NCBI GenBank assembly: GCA_022571215.1
Contig: JACZYG010000013.1
Span: 22,823 to 86,822, forward strand
DNA: 64,000 bases
Origin: Fidelibacterota bacterium
GTDB taxonomy: Bacteria > Fidelibacterota > SORT01
Reading direction: 5' to 3'
The notes beneath the pieces were generated by a model. It did not search any database. It had not been told where the DNA came from and worked only from the letters and a program-made list of their open reading frames with translations. Shown here piece by piece: positions 52,247-60,860 of this stretch. Positions within the stretch are counted from its first letter, which is position 1. Every line of letters starts with the position of its first letter. The position numbers and the translations under genes were made by a program.

Positions 52247-54406
52247 TTATTTAGTTAAAAACGTAAAGACTCCTTTTTCATCTACAAGATCGGGGTTTTC
52301 TTTAAGCTGTTCACATCTGTCGGCGTAAGCTGCCGAAATTACAATTCTTCCATCATATTCGGCAGCAGAGAATTCGGTTAATTCTAAAAATAGTTTTTGC
52401 GCTCTTTCGTAACCGCGTTCCCTATATACCTTAACCGCATTCTGAAAATTCCTGTCCCATTCGGCTTCATCCTTGCTTACGTTCTCAGTAAGATCTATTA
52501 ATTCGAAGATCCGCATCGGCTGTTCTTTTCCCTTCACTCTCACAACGTCCAAATCTCTGAACGCAAACTCATCGCCCGCAAGATTTTTGCTCTCTTCGCT
52601 TATCATTACTCTCGTGCTGTAAGCCTTGTTCAGTCCCTCCAATCTGGATGCCGTGTTGACCACATCGCCTATTGCCGTATAGTCGGTTCTTCTTGTAGTA
52701 CCGATATTCCCGACGATCATCTTTCCGCTGTGAATGCCTATCCGGGATGTAGGCTCTTTATCTTTTTTACCTTCAATTCCTACCTCCCGGCAGATCAATG
52801 CGCTAAGACATGCCTGACGCGCATGTTCCGGCGTTGACAAAGGAACACCGAAGATCGCCATGAGTCCATCCCCCGTGAACTTGTCCAGCAAACCGCTATT
52901 ATCAAGTATCGCCTCGGCGCTCTCGCCAAAATAGCTGTTCAATATGCCTACCGTTTCCTTAGGTGAAAGCCGCTCCACCAGATTTGTGAACCCCACGATA
53001 TCCACGAACAAAACCGTCCCCTCCACTTCCTCGCCCCCGAGAACCAATCCGGAATCATCATCAAGCAATTGACTGATCACATCCTCGCTTAGATAACGGT
53101 TGAACATGCTCCTGAGATGCTCTCGCGAACGAGCCTCATGGAAATATGACACAGAAGTGCCCGTAATGAATATCGCAAGAAAAGAGCCGATCGGCGCAGC
53201 CACAGGCAGCATGACCAGTGATTCCGTGAAGACCAACGCCGAAGCCGCCGTCCATCCGATAATTAATAATCCGAGTAAAACAGTTCCAAAATTGATTCGA
53301 TATCGTAACACGACAAAAAGTTCTAACATAAACAAGAGCGCAAGCAGACTGCGTAGTTGCCAGCTGTCGGCTTCAGAGACAAAATGTTCCTGCAGAAAAT
53401 TACTCACAAGCGTCGCGTATATTTCCACGCCGGGATAGGGTGTCTCACTTGTAAACGGAGTCGGTTTCAAATCCCATAGACCGGGAGCGGTGGCTCCGAT
53501 CAAGACATATTTCCCGTCGAACGAGCCTTCAGGAATCAGAGGTTCTTCCGGATTGAGAGCGGACACGACCACGTCATGTATGCTGAAGTATTCAAAAGTT
53601 CTGCCAGGCCCGCCGGCGCCATACCAGCAAATCAGGAACTCCCCTTTATCACTCACGGGAATCCTTACCGAACCCACATTCAAATGAGCGGCTGAAACCG
53701 TGATGTTCAGCTTATCCTGCGGCACTCTTTCATCCGACCTTCCCACAGCATACGCGGAGAGAGCCAGATTCAAATATTTCCTGTCATTCAGCGTGTATAA
53801 AAGCGGTAACCGCCTGCTGATACCGTCCCTGTCCGAATGGAAGTTCGTTATCCCGTAGTGCGTGAATTTAGTCCGGAACAGCTCTATCGGCCCCGAAAGG
53901 CTTCTGAAATCAGGAAACGAAATCCGCTCTGATTCACCTGCTCCGTTTATCCGGGCTGAAATCTCAAGAGCCGAACCGGAACCAGTAACAAAATCCTGCC
54001 CGATAAGCGCCAGCGAAACCCTGCCGGACGACTCGATACTCCGGGCGAACGCGTTGTCGCTTTTCGCTCCCGAGATGTTCAATCGCTCGATCTCCCTGCT
54101 GTTGAATATGATATCGAATACGACCGAACGTGCTCCCTCATTCGACAGATAATCCGTCACGAGTCCATAGATCTCCCTCGGCAACGGCCAGCTAACCGCC
54201 ATCTCCTCGAACCTGTCGAGACTGTTTTGGTCAATAGCGATGATCACCACATCATCGGACGGAATGAAATTATCGGCAAAGAGATGAAAGCGGAAGTCCT
54301 GCGACTTGAGCTCCAAAGTCTCTATAAACCCGAGATTCATAATGAGAATTACGATCATAAGGCTCAAGAGAATCCCCCAGAGCCATTTCTGATGTTTCCC
54401 TGTCAT
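52247..54406 (-). CDS. CHASE2-domain class III adenylate/guanylate cyclase
   Basis: A 719-residue inner-membrane protein: one N-terminal membrane segment, a periplasmic CHASE2 sensor (about 35-345), three membrane segments (about 350-420), then a cyclase domain with both metal-binding Asp (LFVDIVGFT, DKFTGDGLMAIFG) and the transition-state Asn and Arg (DVVNTASRLE). The TDYTAIGD stretch carries the substrate-specifying residues. It most likely makes cAMP in response to an envelope signal. The ATG overlaps the stop of a broken upstream frame (ATGA). Confidence 0.9.
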   Translation of the reverse strand: MTGKHQKWLWGILLSLMIVILIMNLGFIETLELKSQDFRFHLFADNFIPSDDVVIIAIDQNSLDRFEEMAVSWPLPREIYGLVTDYLSNEGARSVVFDIIFNSREIERLNISGAKSDNAFARSIESSGRVSLALIGQDFVTGSGSALEISARINGAGESERISFPDFRSLSGPIELFRTKFTHYGITNFHSDRDGISRRLPLLYTLNDRKYLNLALSAYAVGRSDERVPQDKLNITVSAAHLNVGSVRIPVSDKGEFLICWYGAGGPGRTFEYFSIHDVVVSALNPEEPLIPEGSFDGKYVLIGATAPGLWDLKPTPFTSETPYPGVEIYATLVSNFLQEHFVSEADSWQLRSLLALLFMLELFVVLRYRINFGTVLLGLLIIGWTAASALVFTESLVMLPVAAPIGSFLAIFITGTSVSYFHEARSREHLRSMFNRYLSEDVISQLLDDDSGLVLGGEEVEGTVLFVDIVGFTNLVERLSPKETVGILNSYFGESAEAILDNSGLLDKFTGDGLMAIFGVPLSTPEHARQACLSALICREVGIEGKKDKEPTSRIGIHSGKMIVGNIGTTRRTDYTAIGDVVNTASRLEGLNKAYSTRVMISEESKNLAGDEFAFRDLDVVRVKGKEQPMRIFELIDLTENVSKDEAEWDRNFQNAVKVYRERGYERAQKLFLELTEFSAAEYDGRIVISAAYADRCEQLKENPDLVDEKGVFTFLTK

Positions 54407-54744
54407 TTTATATGGAAGAGCGGCAGACGGCTAATGGTGGACGGCTTCTGCGTCGTCGTATGCTGCGCGCCGCACGTAGTGGCTTTTCGGCTCGGCATCT
54501 CATAAATCCTCTGTATTGACATGTCAGGAATAATAAAAGCCTCTCTCACCTTGAATATCCCTCCGCTTCCGTCACCGATCTCTCCTCTCAGAATTCTAAC
54601 GGTCTTCTCTGCCTCTATCTCACTTAAACGGTTTTGTCCAATCTGTTATGGGAGTAAGAGATCGTTCCAAATCAACTCTTCCTGACTGTCCGCGGAGAAA
54701 ATGAAAAAAACGGCTAATCCCGCAAAAATGATTCTACGTTTCAT
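54403..54744 (-). pseudogene. Exported small protein interrupted by one TAA
   Basis: Starting at ATG 54744 behind an AGGGAG ribosome site, the frame encodes a signal peptide (RRIIFAGLAVFFIFSADS), meets TAA after 32 codons (at 54648-54646), then stays open for 80 more codons and ends in an ATGA overlap with the cyclase gene. The start signal, coding-like continuation and exact overlap argue for a once intact gene of about 113 residues broken by a point mutation. TAA rules out selenocysteine. No family recognised. Confidence 0.55.
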
Positions 54745-54829
54745 AGAAATCTCCCTGACAGGTTATAAGGGTGAGGAAAGTCCCAAAATCAGTGAGACCT
54801 TCCTCATAATTTTTACAAGTTTCCCTTCT

Positions 54830-55378
54830 CTATTGGGAAAGCTCCCCGAACGCTGCTTCCGCGTTGTTCAATATGATCGATTCCACCTCTTCAGAAAGAT
54901 CTTCCAACTGCTCTATCTGATTCTTGAAATCCGTGATAGACATGCGCGCAAGAGAATACTGCGCCTTCTCGCTCGGATCAAAGTATCGGTTCACTATAAA
55001 GGCGCCTGCCAACGTTATGCTTGTCAAGGCAGTGGTAGCCTGCTGATGGAATGATTCCACGGTTGCAGTTTCACCATCGCTTATAATCCTCTCATAAGCC
55101 TTAAGAAGTTCGTCTATCTTCGTCTTGAACGACCTGGCTAATTCAGCTCTCGCGTTCAAGTCGGCAGCTGTACGTCTTGACGAAAGTGTCGGGTGTGTTT
55201 TCGCTTCTGCCAATCCCACTCCGTAGAACGCGCTGCCCACATCTCCCGGGAACGCGCCTGAACCCATGTCGATCCAATCAGGTCTGTTGGAAGTCGGTGT
55301 TTCTATCTTAGGGGTGCTTCCGCCGCATCCACCCACAACAAACATCGCCAACAACAGGAATATCGTAGTTCTTTTCAT
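54830..55378 (-). CDS. LPP20-family lipoprotein
   Basis: 182 residues; lipobox VVGGC, then RPDWIDMGSGAFPGDVGSAFYGVGLAEA and a helical region (SSRRTAADLNARAELARSF), the LPP20 pattern. GGAGAGG precedes the ATG. LPP20 proteins are outer-membrane lipoproteins often encoded with FlgO/FlgT/CsgG-like partners, as here. It lies 51 bases downstream of a related lipoprotein gene. Confidence 0.85.
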   Translation of the reverse strand: MKRTTIFLLLAMFVVGGCGGSTPKIETPTSNRPDWIDMGSGAFPGDVGSAFYGVGLAEAKTHPTLSSRRTAADLNARAELARSFKTKIDELLKAYERIISDGETATVESFHQQATTALTSITLAGAFIVNRYFDPSEKAQYSLARMSITDFKNQIEQLEDLSEEVESIILNNAEAAFGELSQ

Positions 55379-55429
55379 TTTTTCCTCTCCTTACCGTTAT
55401 TTTTTTTGGACATTTTGTGAAATTTCATA

Positions 55430-56359
55430 TTAAAAAACAGTGTCAATAATCTCATCCAATAATTGTTTATCTTCTCCGGTCGGTTCGATTTCACTTTCAA
55501 GGACGGCTTTTGACAGTCCGCCGTTCCCGGTTTGAAGTTCGAGTTGAAGGTATGAGCATCCCGTACAACCGAGGATACCGTCTTCATCCACCCAGTAGCC
55601 GACTTCTCTTGCTTTTTCGGTTATAGCCGCTGTAAGGTCGTTTGATATTTTCTCTTCGCTGGCAGATTTGATCCAGCTGTAATTCAGGTTCTCATACAGC
55701 ACCAATACTTCCGAAACCCTGATTTCTATTATCTTCTGCATCTCCTCATTTGCGTTTTTCAATGCCTGCGAATGCTGGTCGGCTTCAAAAAAAGCTTTTT
55801 GCGAGAAACCGACGCTCCTCATAACATCTGAACCCGTATCCGCGTGAATAAGCCATTCGGGAGCTCCTGATTTCGTCAGTCTTTCGATGTCTGCGGCGGT
55901 TCGGTACGTGTTTGACGATATATTATCAGGGACGACACACAGAGCGTAAGCGCTGTTCTCTTTTCCCATGATCCCGTTTCTATCTATCCAGACATCAACG
56001 ATCCTGCTGTTTTTCAAGACGACGTCTGTCTTCTGTTTTGTAAGAGCTTCCTGATGTGTTTCTTCTCCCTCCATATTCGCAAATATCAGATTCCTTATCT
56101 TCCCGGAGTAGGACCTGGCTACTACCGCTCTCGCGTTTTTACTTGCGAGTTGCCATGCGTCTTTTTCATAGAACGTCGGTTCGCTGTAACCTACACCCGC
56201 TGTCGAGCCGGAAAAACCACTGATATTTTCGCCTTCGCTGTACGAGAGTACCCACTCAGGAGGAGGATTTTTCTCAATTAATTTAGGAACGGAGGAGCAG
56301 GAAATTATTATGAATGGGAAAAATAATACAATAAAATATCTCGTTTTACTTGATGCCAT
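55430..56359 (-). CDS. Lipoprotein with two LPP20/FlgT-like modules
   Basis: 309 residues; lipobox IISC, then two repeats of the pattern P-x-W followed by a GxG-x-S strand and a helical stretch (PPEWVLSYSEG...AGVGYSEP...ARAVVARS, and APEWLIHADTG...SVGFSQKA...ANEEMQKI). A C-terminal Cys pair (LGCTGCSY) follows. AAGGAT precedes the ATG. It probably belongs to the same envelope assembly as the LPP20, FlgT-like and CsgG-like genes around it. A 134-bp intergenic repeat lies upstream. Confidence 0.75.
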   Translation of the reverse strand: MASSKTRYFIVLFFPFIIISCSSVPKLIEKNPPPEWVLSYSEGENISGFSGSTAGVGYSEPTFYEKDAWQLASKNARAVVARSYSGKIRNLIFANMEGEETHQEALTKQKTDVVLKNSRIVDVWIDRNGIMGKENSAYALCVVPDNISSNTYRTAADIERLTKSGAPEWLIHADTGSDVMRSVGFSQKAFFEADQHSQALKNANEEMQKIIEIRVSEVLVLYENLNYSWIKSASEEKISNDLTAAITEKAREVGYWVDEDGILGCTGCSYLQLELQTGNGGLSKAVLESEIEPTGEDKQLLDEIIDTVF

Positions 56360-56483
56360 ACCATCCTTATTTTGTTTTTAGTTATATGCAAATTTTGCTG
56401 TAATAGTTTAAAACACAATGCTCAAAACAATTATTCATCTTCCGCTGGAGGATGAGAACAGAAGGGAAATTAATATATATAGC

Positions 56484-56617
56484 CTGATTTTCATGCCGCC
56501 TCGAGCCTAATAAATTATTTTAAATGTTCTAAACAATTTTTAATTAATTTCTGTTTAGGCTAAAAGATATGAATATTTCCATCCTAATACAAGCTGAAAT
56601 CCGAAATACAACGCTGA
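56484..56617. repeat. Intergenic repeat, copy A (134 bp)
   Basis: Matches 60622-60752 at roughly 80% identity by eye. Both copies lie just upstream of a lipoprotein gene and carry AGCCT...AGGCT inverted arms in their first half, followed by the shared AGGCTAAAAGATA block. It contains no coding frame of note. Confidence 0.75.
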
Positions 56618-56670
56618 TAAATTGGTATCGTTTAACGGTAAGGATATCCTACCAATTCAAAGCGAACGGT

Positions 56671-57237
56671 CTAACCCGTGAACGTAAGGTAACTGACGAC
56701 AACTATCCTGTCTTTGATTATCTTGAAACTCTGACTTTTAGTGGTAATGTTAATTCTCTTTTTGCTGCCGTCAGGAAGATCAACCAAGACGGTTTTTTGA
56801 AGCGGTTGAGGTCCCGGAAATTCGAACTTAGGTTTGTAATACTTTGCAAGGTCGATTGTCGCCACCTTGGCGCCGAATATCACCACATCAAATTTTGCAT
56901 CCCGAACCTTCACCGAGATGACGTTACTCACCGGATTGAAGCTGACGTCCACTGATCCTGTAACCTTCTCCGTAAAAGTTATTCCTTTCACCTTTATATC
57001 TGCATCTGCATAAAAAGTTGCTTTATTCGGCTCAAGATCAATACGCGCATTCTTTATCTTCCAAGTGTAGTCGGTCTTGATAAAAGCTTTCTTAAATCTT
57101 CCGCCGCCTGAGATTTGTCCGACCGCTTTTAAAAATTTGTTAAAAGTATTTTCATGCAGCGTCATCTGCGCGTCTTGAGCGAAAGTCGCGCCGGCGGAAA
57201 ACAGTAGTAACAGTAAAGCATTGGTCATAATTTTCAT
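56671..57237 (-). CDS. Exported protein, unknown (beta-rich, lipid-binding-like)
   Basis: 188 residues with a clean signal peptide (NALLLLLFSAGATFA). The body alternates strands (ARIDLEPNKATFYADADIKVKG, GSVDVSFNPVSNVISVKV) in a way that recalls tubular lipid-binding proteins; this is a weak resemblance. AAGGGG precedes the ATG. It lies in a row of exported proteins on one strand. Function unknown. Confidence 0.68.
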   Translation of the reverse strand: MKIMTNALLLLLFSAGATFAQDAQMTLHENTFNKFLKAVGQISGGGRFKKAFIKTDYTWKIKNARIDLEPNKATFYADADIKVKGITFTEKVTGSVDVSFNPVSNVISVKVRDAKFDVVIFGAKVATIDLAKYYKPKFEFPGPQPLQKTVLVDLPDGSKKRINITTKSQSFKIIKDRIVVVSYLTFTG

Positions 57238-57377
57238 CGGTTTTACCCCTTAAAGTATTTTATTATATGAATCTCATTATTATTGAAACGTTGTGCCCAA
57301 CATTCCCCACGGCCAGTGAAACAATAGAAAATGTAGTTGCATATCTTACGAAACAATTGATGTTAGGAGCGGCGGCA

Positions 57378-58763
57378 TTACCGCTGAACGGTTGCTATGA
57401 ATTCGGGCAATATTCTCTCAGACATTTTCTCGAATGTGTTGTCTAACGCCTTCAGACCCGCTTTCTCAAAATCAAGCTGAATACCCTTCACATTTGTTAA
57501 GGCGTTGCTGTAGCTCTCTTCTCCTGAAGAGAGGTCAATGGCGGAAAATTCCATATCTGCATACGCTACGAACTGTCCATATATGGTGTTTCCTTCCCGG
57601 GTTTCGACGGTAAACCGGATAGCCAGGTCTGCTTCTCCCATTTCGTCCACGAATGTGAATCCTCTGCCGGTGAGCCAGTTTTTAAACTTCGCGGTAATAG
57701 ATTTAATTTCAAGCGGTTTTCCCAAATTTACCTCACTGGACTCAAGAAAAACGGTCATTCCCGATACATTCAAAATTACGTTTGCGCTGGGAATCGAGAG
57801 ACTGCTGAGTAACTTGATAATTATCCGTGAGGATGTATCGTTTTCGGCAGGGATCATGAGATCCAGAACCGATTTTATGATCTGTATCTTGTCTGTTGAC
57901 GTAATCTTGGAAACTGTTACCTTTGCAACTCCTCTGGCGTCGGTGTATACCTGTTCAACCATATCACCCGAACCTCTTAGAAAGGAGAGTTTAAGAGGCA
58001 GATTGAATGCGTCATGTTCAGCGCCGTTATCGTCGGTATAGATTGCATGAATCAGATAGCCTTCTTTCAGCGGTCTCCCTACCTTTGCTGGCAGAGTGCT
58101 TCTCTCCGGCTTAATCTCGATTCTCCCTATCAAAGATTGAAGAGATGTGTATATTTCATTGCTCAAAAATATCTCTGAACCTTCGAAATCGGTCTTTAGC
58201 GCCTCGGTCATGTAATTCCGTATTGGATTGAAAGCCTGCTTGTAATAATTCAGCGCGCTCGAAGGATTATTCCCCGTTTCCTCTCTCTTCGCCTTGCTGA
58301 AGAGGTCCTTCGAGAGATTCATAGCCTTTTCCAATTTAAGTCTCTTACCCTCCTCATACTTCGACTTGGAAAGCCTGTAATAGACCCAATACTCGGTCTT
58401 ATTCTCCCATGTATCAACATGTTCAAAGTTCTCAAGAGAAGACTTGGTAGTGGATTGAATCTCCGACCTGAATTCGCTTTCGGAGAGTCCGCTTTGAATA
58501 GTGATTTTATCCATGATCTTACTTGATATGTTGATGGTAATCTCCGAGGCAAGTTCATTTAGCGCGTTATTCTTTGCCTGCCGCAGATAATCTTTATTTT
58601 CTTTCGCCTTTTCGGCAATGCCAATGCCGATGTAATATCCTTTGATATTTGGACGCTTTTTCACCCATCCCGGTTTTTTAGGCGCCGAATAGAGCAGTCC
58701 GGCGGAGAGGAAAATCAGCGCGAGCAGAGCGACTGATTTTTTCAATTTAAATTCCGATTTCAT
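57378..58763 (-). CDS. Large FlgT/LPP20-like exported protein
   Basis: 461 residues. Signal peptide (SVALLALIFLSAGLLYS), then PGWVKKRPNIKGYYIGIGIAEKA and a long helix (RQAKNNALNELASEI), the LPP20/FlgT N-terminal pattern. Residues about 220-320 form an Ig-like beta domain, and the last about 130 residues a FlgT-C or CsgG-like alpha/beta domain (ITAKFKNWLTGRGFTFVDE...ADLAIRFTVE). It sits directly downstream of a CsgG-like gene and probably joins the same outer-membrane complex. Confidence 0.75.
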   Translation of the reverse strand: MKSEFKLKKSVALLALIFLSAGLLYSAPKKPGWVKKRPNIKGYYIGIGIAEKAKENKDYLRQAKNNALNELASEITINISSKIMDKITIQSGLSESEFRSEIQSTTKSSLENFEHVDTWENKTEYWVYYRLSKSKYEEGKRLKLEKAMNLSKDLFSKAKREETGNNPSSALNYYKQAFNPIRNYMTEALKTDFEGSEIFLSNEIYTSLQSLIGRIEIKPERSTLPAKVGRPLKEGYLIHAIYTDDNGAEHDAFNLPLKLSFLRGSGDMVEQVYTDARGVAKVTVSKITSTDKIQIIKSVLDLMIPAENDTSSRIIIKLLSSLSIPSANVILNVSGMTVFLESSEVNLGKPLEIKSITAKFKNWLTGRGFTFVDEMGEADLAIRFTVETREGNTIYGQFVAYADMEFSAIDLSSGEESYSNALTNVKGIQLDFEKAGLKALDNTFEKMSERILPEFIATVQR

Positions 58764-58834
58764 AATACTTTTGACCTGATTCTCCTTCTAAATTTACACT
58801 TACGGCAGCATCTGTTCAATTTCTATTTTGCGGG

Positions 58835-59806
58835 TCAGCGGTTGACAGAGATGATGAGGTCACCCGGCTGAACAACCGTTTCAGGAGTTTTTTTCTCGAC
58901 AACAGTTCCCTCAGATAGTGTTTTTTCGGTTGTGTTTATGATTATGGATGCCAGCACTTCCTTATTCCATCCTATCCGTTTTCCCGTAACTGGATGCAGT
59001 ATCTCATCGATGACACGAATTACGATAAATGAATCACCCCTTGCAGCGCCTCGCTCCTCGCCTATATCGGTAGTGATTTTCATATCTTCAACCTGAACCA
59101 CATATCCAAGCAAGGGAAATAGCGTTCCTATCTTCTCACCGATAATATCAATGGCATTCTGCGCGGAACTGGCATATTCTGAATCATAGTCCACGGCGCC
59201 GCTGACTACCGTGCCTTCTGATGATTTAATCACTTTGCTCTCACTTTTGCCTGACGCATGTTCCGCAACAATTATTTTTCCCGTTTCCGCGTCAATCACT
59301 CTAACGTCTATAGAAGTTTCAATGACAACGAGGGTATACGCAAACTTGTCTATCTCTTGTTGTGTCGCGGAAGTCACAACCCCGAACAGTACATACTCGG
59401 CGCCAAGCAGCTTTCCCACTTCAACAGCGGTTGACTCGTCAATGATTCCGCTCATCCCAAGATTCTGTTCGCTTAGAACCAATTCGATCTGCGTCCTCTC
59501 GATTACATCGAATTTGCCTGATTTCACTAATGAAGTAATCAGCATATCGGAAAGCTTCAGGTCCACCTTGCCGTCGAATTTGCTGTTACCGGCAAATTCC
59601 ATCACAGCAATTCTCTTCTTCAGCCCCTTACCCTCTTTTATCCTGTCTATTATAGAATCATCCCATCCTGAAGGCATGGACAATGCTATAGTAGATGGTT
59701 TCATCGGCTTCTTATTCGACTTCGTAGTTGAACTTGAAGCTGCGCATCCTGCAACATAGATAACTATAAAGACGAAAAAAACAATTCTACTGATTTGATT
59801 TCTCAA
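58835..59806 (-). CDS. CsgG-family lipoprotein
   Basis: 323 residues; starts at TTG behind GGAGGAG. The lipobox is VAGC. The CsgG domain follows (KKRIAVMEFAGNSKF, MLITSLVKSGKFDVIERTQIELVLSEQNLGMSG, GKLLGAEYVLFGVVTSAT). The last about 80 residues look like a FlgT C-terminal beta barrel (ARGDSFIVIRV). CsgG relatives form outer-membrane rings for export or envelope complexes; no curli genes are present here. Confidence 0.87.
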   Translation of the reverse strand: MRNQISRIVFFVFIVIYVAGCAASSSTTKSNKKPMKPSTIALSMPSGWDDSIIDRIKEGKGLKKRIAVMEFAGNSKFDGKVDLKLSDMLITSLVKSGKFDVIERTQIELVLSEQNLGMSGIIDESTAVEVGKLLGAEYVLFGVVTSATQQEIDKFAYTLVVIETSIDVRVIDAETGKIIVAEHASGKSESKVIKSSEGTVVSGAVDYDSEYASSAQNAIDIIGEKIGTLFPLLGYVVQVEDMKITTDIGEERGAARGDSFIVIRVIDEILHPVTGKRIGWNKEVLASIIINTTEKTLSEGTVVEKKTPETVVQPGDLIISVNR

Positions 59807-59839
59807 CTCATTCTCCTCCGAGTTTGATTTATTACGCTA

Positions 59840-60562
59840 TCAACTCAACATTTTAAAAGCTTCATAAAGCACTTTCATGTCTTCCACAAGAACAGGCGCG
59901 TCCTGACGAACTTTATTCAGTCTTTCGATGCTTTCTTTTATACCCTTTGAAACGTTTGGTACTACCCAGAATTTAAAGTATCCGTTTGACGAAAAGTCCC
60001 CGCGAACATCGGTCAGAAGTGAGCGTCCTCGCCTTAGAAGTGTAGGCACTTCTTTAATTCCACGCAACAAAGATAGGGAGCCGATTCCTATCTGTCCTCC
60101 CATAAATATAAAATATTTTTTTTCGTTATGGGAAATCTTGTCCCGCTCTTTTTCCATCCTCATTATGGCAACTGACTGCTCAACGCTAAGCTCGTCATGC
60201 GGCGTATCACCAATGAGCTCTTCTATATTCTCATCCATTGTCATCTTTGCCAGATGATCCTGCGCGTATTTTTTTAAATTCGCGGTAGCGTCGTTAGTCA
60301 TAGAATGAGATAGATCTAAAGTGAACGCAATTATCGCGCTCGACTTAAAAAAATCATTATACTTTTCAATATCCGAAACTATGTAATCGGTAAGGACTAT
60401 TTCGATTCCGGCTTCGTTAAGAACCTCAAACCTTGAATCGAGATCTGATAGAGTTACAAAAGCGCGAGATGCGCCGCAACCGGGGAGAAGCGCGCAGACA
60501 AAAAGTATCAAAACATAATTTGAGAACTTTCTATTTGGCTGAAACTCACTGTTAGTAATCAT
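59840..60562 (-). CDS. Lipoprotein, unknown
   Basis: 240 residues; lipobox LLPGC about 28 residues in. The mature part is mostly helical, with a glycine-rich hydrophobic stretch (YFIFMGGQIGIGSLSLL) and charged helices (MRMEKERDKISHNEKK). It directly precedes the CsgG-like gene on the same strand (33 bases). The second 131-bp intergenic repeat lies just upstream, so this is probably the first gene of the CsgG-like operon. No family recognised. Confidence 0.68.
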   Translation of the reverse strand: MITNSEFQPNRKFSNYVLILFVCALLPGCGASRAFVTLSDLDSRFEVLNEAGIEIVLTDYIVSDIEKYNDFFKSSAIIAFTLDLSHSMTNDATANLKKYAQDHLAKMTMDENIEELIGDTPHDELSVEQSVAIMRMEKERDKISHNEKKYFIFMGGQIGIGSLSLLRGIKEVPTLLRRGRSLLTDVRGDFSSNGYFKFWVVPNVSKGIKESIERLNKVRQDAPVLVEDMKVLYEAFKMLS

Positions 60563-60621
60563 ATAATTCTTTGACCAGTTGTCATCGTATACCTGTAGCT
60601 CCTCACCGCCATCCGGCAGTC

Positions 60622-60752
60622 TGATTTTATGCCACCTCCAGCCTGATAAATTACTTTAATCGTTCCAAACAATTATGATTAATCAGTATTGAGGCTAAAA
60701 GATAAGAATATACCCATCCTAAAACAAGCTTAAATCCGGAATATAGAGCTGA
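60622..60752. repeat. Intergenic repeat, copy B (131 bp)
   Basis: Matches 56484-56617 at roughly 80% identity with small gaps. It lies 60 bases upstream of the lipoprotein gene at 59840-60562 and could carry its promoter and leader. See copy A. Confidence 0.75.
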
Positions 60753-60860
60753 AACCTCTGTTATAAAGTATTAAGAGTTCTCATTTTTGCGAGAAAGGGA
60801 CTGCGAATGGCGTGTCATCACTTTTGCAGCAGCATCTTCCTCGTCTGGACGAATCCGCAG

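Noticed and set aside
54403..54744. Selenocysteine explanation for the interrupted exported protein
   Set aside because: The internal stop is TAA, which is not used for Sec.
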